This document shows, one piece after another, positions 16,292 through 24,380 of a stretch of 42,280 nucleotides of DNA. The position numbers and the translations under genes were made by a program. The notes under the pieces are model-generated. The model saw nothing but the letters and a program-made list of their open reading frames with translations. It had not been told where the DNA came from and made no database searches. Each line of letters begins with the position of its first letter. Positions within the stretch are counted from its first letter, which is position 1. This DNA comes from Candidatus Acidiferrales bacterium. Its GTDB lineage: Bacteria; Acidobacteriota; Terriglobia; Acidiferrales; UBA7541. The DNA is taken from contig JASHQB010000182.1 of the NCBI GenBank assembly GCA_030037775.1, forward strand, positions 67,439-109,718, given 5' to 3'.

Positions 16292-17047
16292 CTAGTGTGG
16301 CCGCGTCGCCGGCTGCAGGGAATCCAGCACGCAGTTAATGTCCGATTGCGGAAATGTCCCCGTCCCGCCCTTCGACGTGAATAGCAGCCGGAACTGCTGG
16401 TTGCCCGTGTCGAATAGCCGCACCACAATCATCGGGTCTCGCGACGGATCTCCAAACTGCAGGCCGCGCAGGCCGCCCGTCTCGACGTTGTAGATCGCGC
16501 TCGCTCCGCTTGCGCCGAACGCCAGCTTCCACTCCAGCAGCGTCCCGATGCGCTCCAGTTTTCCGCGCGGCATGAACGGCGAAAGCGAAGCCGGCGACGC
16601 GTCATACACCGCCATGTAAAGGTCGTAGTTGCTCGGGAACAGGTCCTCGCCAAAAAGCGCCTCATAGCGGTCGTATGTTTGCGGGTCGCCGTTGCGAATG
16701 CTGGAGATGATGTCCTTTTCGCCCTGCGGATTGAAGAAAACAATCACCGGCCCGGCGCTGAAGTCCACTTCCGAATGCGCGTCGCCTTCATTTTGCGCCG
16801 CTATCCCTTTCCAGGGCGCGTCAAAGCTCATGTCGTAGAACGAAAGATTCTTCTCCTGCGCCGGCGAGACCGCTGTCGAAGGCAATGCTCGTGGAGTTTC
16901 CTTGAGGAAGGGGGATCGGCTTGCCCAGTGCCGCGCCTGGAAGTAAAACTCGGTCTGCAGGCCGTAGGCAAGCGCATACATACCGACGGCCAGCGTCGCC
17001 ACTGCCAGAATGATCGTCGTGAGCGCGGATTCCTTCTTCTCAGCCAT
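16292..17047 (-). CDS. Hypothetical protein with one N-terminal membrane helix
   Basis: 251 residues, not recognised. After a short charged start (MAEKKES) there is one hydrophobic helix (residues ~8-30). The rest is a soluble domain, probably outside the cytoplasm, rich in aromatic residues, with no cysteine pair apart from one near the end (INCVLDSL). No motif suggests catalysis. It lies between bshA (convergent, 8 bases away) and hfq (88 bases upstream, same strand). Confidence 0.8.
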   Translation of the reverse strand: MAEKKESALTTIILAVATLAVGMYALAYGLQTEFYFQARHWASRSPFLKETPRALPSTAVSPAQEKNLSFYDMSFDAPWKGIAAQNEGDAHSEVDFSAGPVIVFFNPQGEKDIISSIRNGDPQTYDRYEALFGEDLFPSNYDLYMAVYDASPASLSPFMPRGKLERIGTLLEWKLAFGASGASAIYNVETGGLRGLQFGDPSRDPMIVVRLFDTGNQQFRLLFTSKGGTGTFPQSDINCVLDSLQPATRPH

Positions 17048-17135
17048 CGGCCTCGCCCCGCAAACTTAGCAGGCCGAGCGTCCGAGCGCAAATCTTACCG
17101 CGCCGCTATCGGCGTCAGTCGGGCCGCGAGGCCGC

Positions 17136-17492
17136 TCAGGCTCCGTGGCTCCCGTTGCCGTTGCCGTTTCCGCCTTGCGCCGCCTCGTCACCGTCCTTGT
17201 AGACGTATTTGATCGAGTGTTTGTAAAGCAACAGGTTGGGGTTGCCAAAGCGCGTCAGCTTGATGCAGTCCCGGTCATACCACTCCACAATACCGTGCAG
17301 GGTTTCTCCGTCGTTGAGTACCACGGCCACTGGTGTGTGAGCCTGCATCTGCTTGACGTAGTAGAAACTCTCTGCGTGTGTCTGTTCGGGCGGAGCGGGT
17401 TTTTTTCTCTGCCCGGGCTCATGAGCGTTGCGCACCGGGTATTGCTGCTCTTTTACCTCGGTGAGCGAGGGACGGAATAGCTTGCGGTTCAC
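17136..17492 (-). CDS. hfq: RNA chaperone Hfq, N-terminally extended
   Basis: Sm-like protein that forms hexamers and binds small RNAs and mRNAs. The core (~residues 40-98) has the Sm1 pattern VAVVLNDGETLHGIVEWYDRD and the Sm2 pattern LLLYKHSIKYVYKD, equivalent to the usual YKHAI. There is an N-terminal extension of about 40 residues (RPSLTEVKEQQ, then a Pro/Lys-rich stretch) and a Gly/Asn-rich tail; a typical Hfq core is only about 70 residues. The start is GTG at 17492 with GAGGAG upstream; the nearby ATG is out of frame and soon stops. Two small-RNA candidates occur later in the window. Confidence 0.85.
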   Translation of the reverse strand: MNRKLFRPSLTEVKEQQYPVRNAHEPGQRKKPAPPEQTHAESFYYVKQMQAHTPVAVVLNDGETLHGIVEWYDRDCIKLTRFGNPNLLLYKHSIKYVYKDGDEAAQGGNGNGNGSHGA

Positions 17493-17595
17493 GATAGCAT
17501 GCTCCTCAAGAAGTTCTAGGCTAGCCTTATACCTATAGGACTACTGCCAGCCCGATTAGGTTTCCTAAAAATTATTCTTTTTTTGTCGCGCCCGT

Positions 17596-18714
17596 TCAGC
17601 GCACCCGAAGACTTTCCGCCACGGCATCCAGCCCCAACTGCCGGCCGACGTTGCGCCGCAATCGCCCTTCTAGCCGGTCCAAACTGTCCGTGGCCCGCGA
17701 CACCCAGGTGTCTGTAACTTTTCCCGCGAGCCCCTCTAGTTCACGGCGCAAATCCGGATTCCGTGGTGCATAATTCTTCGGGTTGTGGGACAGCACGAGC
17801 AGGTCTGCTAAGAGACTATAGAACAAGCCCAAGACATTCTCAAACGATTCAGATTCTTCTTTGGCCAGCCGGGTTGTCGCGGCAAAGATCGCGCGGTACG
17901 ATTTTCCCTCCATCGCATCGCCAACCAGCCGCAACACCTCCCGCCTCAGCCGTCCAGATTCCGCCAAATCCAATCCCAACGCCGCGCCGGGGCTTCCGTC
18001 CGCCAGTTGGGCCGCCAGTTTTCGCTCCGCGGCCTTCCATTCCGCGCGCCCTTTCAGCAGCCCCTCGATTTGTTCGGTCGCCATCGGCGCAAACCAGAAC
18101 GTCAAACACCGCGAACGGATCGTCGGCAGCAGCGCGTCGGCGCGCGGCGCCAGCAAGATCAACGTCGCGGTCTCCGGCGGCTCCTCGAGGATCTTCAGGA
18201 AAACATCGGCGTCGCTCCAGCGCATCGTCTCCGCGCCGTCCATGATAAAAACTCTCCGCCGCGCCTCCGGCCGGAAATATGCCGCGCGTTGCACCGCGCG
18301 CAGCTGCCCCATGCGAATCATCGGCCGCGCCACCGGATTCCTCCGCCGTACCGGGTCCGGCACAATCGCCCAAACGTCCGGATGCGTCTCCAGGATCAGT
18401 GGCATTCGTTCCACCGCAGCGGCGTCCGGGCTTTCGCCGCGCTCCGCCAGCCCTTGCTCGATGAGCGCCGCCGGCTCCGCCAGCCTCGCGATTTTCCTGC
18501 ACGTGTCGCATTCCCCGCAAAAGTCGTCACCTGCGTGCCGCGGCGGGCGCAACCTTTCACAATTAGCCGCCTGCGCGAACATCCGCGCCAGCGTGAACTT
18601 CCCGATTCCGCGCGGCCCCACGAACAGCAGCGCGTTCGGCACATGCTCGCGCCGCAGCATCGTGCGCAGCGCCTGTACGATCCGTTCGTTCCCAAGGAAC
18701 TCGCTGAATCCCAT
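17596..18714 (-). CDS. holB: DNA polymerase III subunit delta prime
   Basis: Clamp-loader subunit that helps open the beta clamp. The 372-residue protein has a P-loop GPRGIGKFT (~residues 34-42), zinc-binding cysteines (one after AQAAN, then CGECDTC), the LKILEEPP segment, and IRSRC near the sensor-1 region, as in delta prime and tau proteins. The ATG at 18714 overlaps the tmk stop (TGATG); a GTG three bases earlier would also overlap. The tmk-holB pair is a common bacterial arrangement, which supports the call. Confidence 0.93.
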   Translation of the reverse strand: MGFSEFLGNERIVQALRTMLRREHVPNALLFVGPRGIGKFTLARMFAQAANCERLRPPRHAGDDFCGECDTCRKIARLAEPAALIEQGLAERGESPDAAAVERMPLILETHPDVWAIVPDPVRRRNPVARPMIRMGQLRAVQRAAYFRPEARRRVFIMDGAETMRWSDADVFLKILEEPPETATLILLAPRADALLPTIRSRCLTFWFAPMATEQIEGLLKGRAEWKAAERKLAAQLADGSPGAALGLDLAESGRLRREVLRLVGDAMEGKSYRAIFAATTRLAKEESESFENVLGLFYSLLADLLVLSHNPKNYAPRNPDLRRELEGLAGKVTDTWVSRATDSLDRLEGRLRRNVGRQLGLDAVAESLRVR

Positions 18715-19412
18715 CACGCTTCCTCGGCTTGCGCGAAAACGCGCTTTTGCAGGATGGCCATGACGTTCCGGTGAATCTCCTCCGGCGCCCGCAGCTCATT
18801 TTTTCGCTTTTCCATGCACTCCACCGTCGCCCAATTTCGCTGCCGCGCCAGCCGGTCGAAAATCCCCGCCGCGATCTTCAAATGAGCCAGATTCGCTTCC
18901 TGCAAATCTCGGCGCCGTCGCGTGTAGCTTCGCGCTCTCTTCTGGCCCACCAGCTTCTGCGCCCGCGCTGCCGGCAAACGCAGGTAAATCACCAGCTCCT
19001 CTCGCGGCAAGCCATAAACTCCGTATTCCAGGCGCTCCAGCCAGCGCAGAAATTCCGTTAGTTTCCGCGCCTCCACACGCGCCCCCTGATGCGCCAGATT
19101 CGACGCAATGTACCGGTCCGCCAGCACCAGCCTGCCGTCGTCTAGGAAATTCTCCAGTTGTTTTTTGTTTTCCAGCCGGTCGCCGGCGAAAAGCAGTGCC
19201 GAAAAATGCGCGTCCACTTCCGTCAGTGTTCCGAACTCGCCGTTCAGATACTGCGCCACCATTTTCCCGAAGAATCCGTCGTAGCGCGGGAAATCGATGG
19301 TCGTGTGCGCCACGCCGCGCTCCCGTAGCGCGCGTGCGAGCATCTCCAGCTGCGTGTGCTTCCCGGAGCCGTCAATTCCTTCCAGTACGATGAGTTTCCC
19401 GCGGGCAGGCAT
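18714..19412 (-). CDS. tmk: Thymidylate kinase
   Basis: Phosphorylates dTMP to dTDP with ATP. The 232-residue frame has the P-loop EGIDGSGKHT (residues ~10-19), FPRYDGFFGK for dTMP binding, and the DRY motif in VLADRYIASN. The usual LID region is replaced by an unusually basic stretch (QKRARSYTRRRRD). The start is the ATG at 19412; a GTG at 19424 is possible. A TAGACT at 19430-19425 suggests a very short leader. It is coupled to holB. Confidence 0.93.
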   Translation of the reverse strand: MPARGKLIVLEGIDGSGKHTQLEMLARALRERGVAHTTIDFPRYDGFFGKMVAQYLNGEFGTLTEVDAHFSALLFAGDRLENKKQLENFLDDGRLVLADRYIASNLAHQGARVEARKLTEFLRWLERLEYGVYGLPREELVIYLRLPAARAQKLVGQKRARSYTRRRRDLQEANLAHLKIAAGIFDRLARQRNWATVECMEKRKNELRAPEEIHRNVMAILQKRVFAQAEEA

Positions 19413-19562
19413 CGGAACGCGCACAGTCTAACATATTCGTCCAGCCATCTCGCGCGGCCGTGTTCGCTCAGCTTGAAATTTCTCGATTATGCGCTCGCAA
19501 AGCCGCCCGCGCCGCGGAAAATTCTGCGCCTGTGTTACCATCGCTCGCCAGAGAGGTCCTTC

Positions 19563-19883
19563 ATGCCAACTGTCGATACCAGCACTCTTCGCGTGGTTGA
19601 GCGCCTGCCCGGCTGGCGCGGGCGCTATTTTCATTCCCCGAATATGACCTTCGCCCATTACGATTTCACCGCCGGCGCTTCCGTCCACGAGCACTTTCAT
19701 CCGCAGGAAGAAGTCTACACGGTGCTCGAGGGAGAGATCGAAGTGAACATCGACGGCGTCAGTCAAGTCGCCCGGCCCGGCCTCGTGGTCATCGTCCCCA
19801 GCGGCGTTCGCCATTCGCTCAAAGCGCGCACGAACGGTCGCGCCATCATCGTCGACTACCCATTGCGCCGCGATTTCGATTAG
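19563..19883 (+). CDS. Cupin-domain protein
   Basis: 106-residue single cupin. The metal-binding motif is HEHFHPQEEVYTVLEGEIEV (two or three His plus Glu), and the second cupin motif is PGLVVIVPSGVRHSL. It is a small beta barrel, likely metal-binding and cytoplasmic. The substrate cannot be told. The start ATG has AGAGAGG upstream; the longer frame that begins at 19356 overlaps tmk and is unlikely. It is divergent from tmk. Confidence 0.85.
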   Translation: MPTVDTSTLRVVERLPGWRGRYFHSPNMTFAHYDFTAGASVHEHFHPQEEVYTVLEGEIEVNIDGVSQVARPGLVVIVPSGVRHSLKARTNGRAIIVDYPLRRDFD

Positions 19884-19977
19884 CCGCCCGTCGCCGCAAT
19901 TCTGGCGCGTTCGCTATCGCGTCTCACCGCCCAAATTTGCTTGTCCAAACAACTTGGTTCCGCACTAAAATGCCCGC

Positions 19978-20682
19978 ATGCCTCGTGCGGTTTCGTCGAT
20001 TGCTTCCAATCTCGAGCGCATTCAGGAGCGCATCGCTCGCGCCGCGGCGCGCTCCGACCGTCGCCCCGAAGACGTCGTTTTGGTCGCCGTTTCGAAAACA
20101 TTTCCTGCCCAAGCCATTCGCGCCGCTTACGACGCTGGCGTGCGCGCCTTCGGCGAAAATCGCGTCCAGGAGTGGGAAGGGAAGCAGCCTGAGCTCGCCG
20201 ATCTGAAGCCTAGTTGGCATCTCGTCGGCCACCTGCAAAGCAACAAAGCCCGTCGAGCCTCGCGCCTTTTTGACTGGATCGATTCCGTCGACGACGTTGC
20301 CTTGGCCATGAAGTTGGACGATGCCGCCGCCGAAACCAACGAATGGCTCGCCGTCCTCATCGAAGTCCAGGTTGATCCCACGGCGACGAAATCCGGCGTC
20401 GCCCAAGTCGATTTGCCTGCGCTCGCCGAAGCCGTCGTCCAGCTGCCCCATCTGCAGCTCCGCGGCCTGATGGCCATTCCGCCGTTTTGCGAGGATCCGC
20501 GCGACGCGCGCCCCTATTTTCGCCGCCTGCGTCGCCTCCGCGACGATCTCGAGCAGCAATTTGGCCGCTCATTCCCCGAACTTTCCATGGGCATGAGCCA
20601 CGATTTCGAGATCGCCATCGAAGAGGGCGCCACGCAAGTCCGCGTCGGCTCCGCCATCTTCGGCGACCGCCCGAAAAAATGA
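19978..20682 (+). CDS. yggS: YggS/PLPBP family pyridoxal phosphate homeostasis protein
   Basis: 234-residue PLP-binding protein with a TIM-barrel fold. Lys in VAVSKTFPAQAI (~residue 40) binds PLP. FGENRVQEWEGK, WHLVGHLQSNKAR, RGLMAIPP, LSMGMSHDFEIAIEEGATQVRVGSAIFG are family landmarks. Its role is buffering of PLP and amino acid homeostasis; no enzyme activity is known. A TAAAAT (19966-19971) sits six bases before the ATG, so the mRNA may be leaderless; no Shine-Dalgarno is seen. Confidence 0.95.
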   Translation: MPRAVSSIASNLERIQERIARAAARSDRRPEDVVLVAVSKTFPAQAIRAAYDAGVRAFGENRVQEWEGKQPELADLKPSWHLVGHLQSNKARRASRLFDWIDSVDDVALAMKLDDAAAETNEWLAVLIEVQVDPTATKSGVAQVDLPALAEAVVQLPHLQLRGLMAIPPFCEDPRDARPYFRRLRRLRDDLEQQFGRSFPELSMGMSHDFEIAIEEGATQVRVGSAIFGDRPKK

Positions 20683-20713
20683 ATCGAGGTGACGGTTCCT
20701 TCAGAAAGGACGC

Positions 20714-21178
20714 TCACGAATTCCGCGAAGCTATTTTTTCCCACACCGCTTGCACCTTCCCCCAAGCGGCCTCCGCGTCAAGCACCAGACGTTCTCCCTC
20801 GAAGCGGAAAAGTCGGATTTGTCTGCTTCCGTTGAGATTGGGAAACGAGCTTCCTTCCACATGGTGGATGACCGCATTTCTCTTTTCTTCGATCGAAAAA
20901 CTTCCGAAATAACCAAAGTAGTCCAGCCAGGCTCTCGCTCGTTCTTCCCCGGTCGCTTCGCGCGAATCGTCGTCCGCGAACTTCTGCGCCTCGGCGCGCG
21001 CCAGTTGCGCGGACATTCTGCCTTCGACGCTATACATCAGCTGGCCCCGGGCGTCCTCGCCCAGCGGATAGACGATCTTGCCATCCGCGCCAATCTCGCG
21101 CAGCGCAACCAGCCGCCAGGCGCCGATGAGGCGCGCACGAATGTCTTCAACCGAAGTCCTCGGAGCTCCCTTGCTCAT
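20714..21178 (-). CDS. Lipocalin-like domain protein
   Basis: 154-residue protein of the lipocalin-like family (as in PF13924). Typical are LIGAWRLVALREIGADGKIVYPLGEDARGQLMYS at the N terminus and GRMSAQLARAE; later comes DYFGYFGSFSIEE. The fold is a small beta barrel that may bind a hydrophobic ligand, but no ligand is known. It starts 15 bases after the stop of the third ADOP permease with GGGAGA upstream, so it is likely in the padR-ADOP operon. No signal peptide is seen. Confidence 0.85.
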   Translation of the reverse strand: MSKGAPRTSVEDIRARLIGAWRLVALREIGADGKIVYPLGEDARGQLMYSVEGRMSAQLARAEAQKFADDDSREATGEERARAWLDYFGYFGSFSIEEKRNAVIHHVEGSSFPNLNGSRQIRLFRFEGERLVLDAEAAWGKVQAVWEKIASRNS

Positions 21179-21193
21179 TTCATTCTCCCGGCC

Positions 21194-23863
21194 TCATTCA
21201 TACCGCAGCGCCACCATCGGGTCGGTTTGTGACGCCCGCCACGCAGGGTAAAAACAGGCCGCCATCGACGCGAACATCATGATCACGAATGCCGAGCCAA
21301 ACGCCACGGGATCATGCGCGCTAACGTGATACAGGAGGTCCGCCACCAGCCTCGCGAGCGCGAACGAAGCCACGCCTCCCACCGCCACCCCGCTGGCCGT
21401 CAGCGCCAGCCCGCGCGATAGCACGTGCCACAGGAGATTTGACGAATTGGCGCCCAATGCCATGCGCAGCCCGAGTTCGCGCTTGCTCTGCGACACCGCG
21501 TACGACACCACCCCGTACAGGCCGATAGTGGCGAGGAACAGCGCCAGCCCGCCCAGCACCCCCAGCAATCCGACCGCAGCTTTTTGCGATGACGTTGACC
21601 GCTCCAATTGTTGCTGCATGGTGATCAACGCATAGTGAGGCACGCCCGCATCCAAAGCGTCCATCTCTCTCGCCAGTAGCGGAGCCGCCACTTGCGCCGG
21701 CATTCGTGTCCTTACGCTCAAGCTCGCCCGCGGCGCGGGATTCTGCAGCAGCGGCACAAAGAAAAATGGCCGTGGCGTTTCAGAGATGTACTCATATTTC
21801 GAAGTCTGCGTAACGCCGACCACGCGCATCCATCGGCCGCCCACCTGCAGCCGCTGCCCAACGGGATCCCTGCCGTGCCAGAACTGTTGCACCATGGCGT
21901 CGTTCACGATGGCCACCGGCGCGGCAGTACGGTTGTCGGCGGCGGTGAATTCGCGTCCAGAGACGAGCGCGATTCCAGCCGTCGCCAGGTAGCCCGGACT
22001 TACCTGGTTGTAGTCAACCACCGGCTGCTCGTTCGGCGGCGGCACGTAACCATCGACGGCAATCGGAGCCGTTGCGGGAGGCACAAGGCCCAAGGGCACG
22101 AATCCCGCGAACGCCGCGGATTCGACGCCCGGCAGCGACTGGACACGCTCGAGCAGTTGCTTCTGAAAGTTCTCCGCGCGCTGCGCGTCATAGCCTGAAC
22201 CGAACAAATCCACCTGCGTCAGCAAAACCCCGCGCGTCGAAAATCCCGGGCTCGTGTTCCGCATTTTCTGAAGGCTTTGCAGAAGCAGCGCGGCGCCCAC
22301 CAGCAGCACGAAGCTGAGCGACACTTGTACCAGAACAAGCCCCGAACGCAGCCAAGATCTGCTCTGGCTGCTGACCAGGCCTCCCATTTCGGATTTCAGC
22401 GCGGCCGCCAGGTCGATTCTGCTCGCTTGCGTCGCGGGAATCAGCCCGAACAGCACCGTCGAGAAAACGCATACGCCAATGCTCAACGCCAGCACGCGCC
22501 AGTCGATCTCCCCTGGTAGATAAGGAACCGTTCCTGTGCGCGGAAAAAACAGTACCAGCAAATGGCGGCACCAATGAGCCACGAACAGGCCGCCAACGGC
22601 CCCCAGTCCGGCGAGGATCAAGCCTTCGGTTAACAGTTGCCGCACCAGCCGGCTGCGCGCCGCCCCCACGGCCAGCCGCACGATCATTTCATGTCGCCGC
22701 GCAAAAAAGCGCACCAGCAGCAAGTTGCCCACGTTTGCGCACGCGATCAGCAGCACAAAAATCACCACCGCCAGCATGATTTCCAGCGTCGACCGCATCT
22801 CGTTGGCTTTGTTGAACGGAGTCAGCCATAGAGGCACCAGATTGACGCCCCGGCCCCGGTCGATCTCCGGATACGTGGCGTCCAGCCTCCCGGCGATGCC
22901 GTTAATCTCCGCCTGCGCCTGCGCGCGCGTGACGCCGGGCTTGACCATCGCGAAGCCCTCGATCCACCGCGCGCCGCGATCCTCCAGCGAGAAGTTGCGG
23001 CCTTCGAATACTTGCAGCATGGAAGCCGGCGCCCAAAACTGAATTGACCAGCCCACAAAAGTTCCGTAGAAGCCCTTCGGCGCCACGCCGATAATCGTAT
23101 GCTGCACATTGTTGAAGCGCTGCGTTTTCCCGATGATCTCCGGGTCGCCGTGGAAGGTGTTTTGCCACATCTCATAGCTGATCACCACGACCGGATGCGC
23201 GTTTTGCCCGGTGTCCTCGCCGGGCTCGAATCCGCGGCCAAGAATCGGACGAATCCCCAGCGCGTCGAAATAATTCGCGGAAACAATGCTGCCGATGGCC
23301 CGGTCCGACCGCCCGCCGATGCTGAGCGACGCGCCCATGATCTTGTCGGCGATCAGCCAGTCGACGAGCCTGCAATTTCTCTGTAGGTCTAGGAGGTCCG
23401 GCCAGGACAGATCGACGCTGGTGTATTCGCTGCTTGGCGTCGTTCCCTCCAGAGCGACCATGCGCTCCTGATGAGCCACCGCAGGGAACGGCCGCAGCAG
23501 TATGCCCTCGATCCAGCTAAAAACAGCGGCGTTCGCGCCAACGCCAAGCGTTAAGCACAGCACCGCTAAGGCCGAAAACCCGGGGTTGCGGCGCAGCATT
23601 CGCAGGGCGAACCGGATGTCCTGCAGCAGAGTTTCCACGAAGACCATTCCTCCCTCGGCTCGATAATCTTCTTTCATCGGCTCCACTCCGCCAAATTTCA
23701 GCATCGCCTGGCGCCGCGCCTCGCCCGCCGGCATGCCCGCGCCAACGTTCTCGGCAGTCTGCAGAGCGATGTGCTCCTCGATCTCGTCTTTCAACCGCTG
23801 CTCGTCTCGCCGCTGCAATGCCGAATTGCCCAGTCGCGCGAAGAACCGCCGCAGAAATCTCAT
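21194..23863 (-). CDS. ADOP-type ABC transporter permease (FtsX/MacB fold)
   Basis: 889 residues. The N-terminal helix region (~residues 18-60, DEQRLKDEIEEHIALQTAENVGAGMPAGEARRQA) differs from the two other permeases in the window. The remainder follows the family: TM1 (GFSALAVLCLTLGVGANAAVFS), MacB periplasmic domain, FtsX block (EIMLAVVIFVLLIACANVGNLLLVRFFARRHEM), a second TM/periplasmic/FtsX set and the terminal DPMVALRYE. There is no ATPase domain. The start ATG overlaps the padR stop (ATGA), so the two are translationally coupled. A lipocalin-like gene follows 15 bases after it. Confidence 0.93.
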   Translation of the reverse strand: MRFLRRFFARLGNSALQRRDEQRLKDEIEEHIALQTAENVGAGMPAGEARRQAMLKFGGVEPMKEDYRAEGGMVFVETLLQDIRFALRMLRRNPGFSALAVLCLTLGVGANAAVFSWIEGILLRPFPAVAHQERMVALEGTTPSSEYTSVDLSWPDLLDLQRNCRLVDWLIADKIMGASLSIGGRSDRAIGSIVSANYFDALGIRPILGRGFEPGEDTGQNAHPVVVISYEMWQNTFHGDPEIIGKTQRFNNVQHTIIGVAPKGFYGTFVGWSIQFWAPASMLQVFEGRNFSLEDRGARWIEGFAMVKPGVTRAQAQAEINGIAGRLDATYPEIDRGRGVNLVPLWLTPFNKANEMRSTLEIMLAVVIFVLLIACANVGNLLLVRFFARRHEMIVRLAVGAARSRLVRQLLTEGLILAGLGAVGGLFVAHWCRHLLVLFFPRTGTVPYLPGEIDWRVLALSIGVCVFSTVLFGLIPATQASRIDLAAALKSEMGGLVSSQSRSWLRSGLVLVQVSLSFVLLVGAALLLQSLQKMRNTSPGFSTRGVLLTQVDLFGSGYDAQRAENFQKQLLERVQSLPGVESAAFAGFVPLGLVPPATAPIAVDGYVPPPNEQPVVDYNQVSPGYLATAGIALVSGREFTAADNRTAAPVAIVNDAMVQQFWHGRDPVGQRLQVGGRWMRVVGVTQTSKYEYISETPRPFFFVPLLQNPAPRASLSVRTRMPAQVAAPLLAREMDALDAGVPHYALITMQQQLERSTSSQKAAVGLLGVLGGLALFLATIGLYGVVSYAVSQSKRELGLRMALGANSSNLLWHVLSRGLALTASGVAVGGVASFALARLVADLLYHVSAHDPVAFGSAFVIMMFASMAACFYPAWRASQTDPMVALRYE

Positions 23864-24222
23864 GATAAATCGCCCGCTTTCACTTCAAAGAAGCGCGCGA
23901 TGGTCGCCGCCGTCTGCTCCCAATCGCGTTTCTCCGCTTCCAGCAATTTGTGCCCCGCGCGTGTCAATCGGTAAAAGCGCGCTCGCCGGTTGTTCTCCGA
24001 AGCGCCCCATTCCGACGCAATCGCGCCTTCCTGCTCCAGCTTCAAGAGCACCGGATAGAGCGAGCCCTGATTCACCGCCAGCACGTCTCGGCTGATCTGC
24101 TCGATGCGCCGCGCAATGCCGTACCCGTGCAGCGGCCCCAGCACATCGAGAGTTTTCAGAATCATCAATGCCAGGGTCCCCTGCGGCACATCGCTTTTTT
24201 GTTTACCTGAAGTCGTCGTCAT
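23860..24222 (-). CDS. PadR family transcriptional regulator
   Basis: 120-residue winged-helix regulator, related to the one at 10305 (shared LHGYGIARRIEQIS, VNQGSLYP, WGASENNRRARFYRLTRAG). It is coupled to the third permease by a four-base overlap. The ATG has no clear Shine-Dalgarno; a -10 box near 24239 gives a leader of about 10 bases. Probably autoregulated through the operator directly upstream, and divergent from the M24 peptidase gene. Confidence 0.93.
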   Translation of the reverse strand: MTTTSGKQKSDVPQGTLALMILKTLDVLGPLHGYGIARRIEQISRDVLAVNQGSLYPVLLKLEQEGAIASEWGASENNRRARFYRLTRAGHKLLEAEKRDWEQTAATIARFFEVKAGDLS

Positions 24223-24223
24223 T

Positions 24224-24267
24224 TTGGTTTCCGACAGGAGTATGCCATGCTTCCACTAGGAAACCAA
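24224..24267 (-). promoter_or_regulatory. padR promoter with 9-bp inverted repeat
   Basis: TTGGTTTCC (24224-24232) and GGAAACCAA (24259-24267) are a perfect 9-bp inverted repeat 26 bases apart. On the minus strand the right arm gives TTGGTT as a weak -35 (24267-24262) and CATACT the -10 (24244-24239), with 17 bases between. ACAGGAGTAT (24234-24243) is identical to 10702-10711 in the first padR promoter. Confidence 0.6.
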
Positions 24268-24314
24268 CAGGTAGCCTCGCCTGCCCGGCAATGCTTGCCT
24301 GAACCCGCCGCCGT

Positions 24315-24343
24315 TTGAACGCTTCGCTCTGTACTGCTAGAAT
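24315..24343 (+). promoter_or_regulatory. promoter of the M24 peptidase gene
   Basis: TTGAAC (24315-24320), 17 bases, TAGAAT (24338-24343), with TG two bases before the -10 (extended form). Expected start near 24350, giving a leader of about 30 bases. Confidence 0.65.
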
Positions 24344-24380
24344 CTCTGCGAAGAATCGCATCTCCGGGGAGAGCGCGCAT

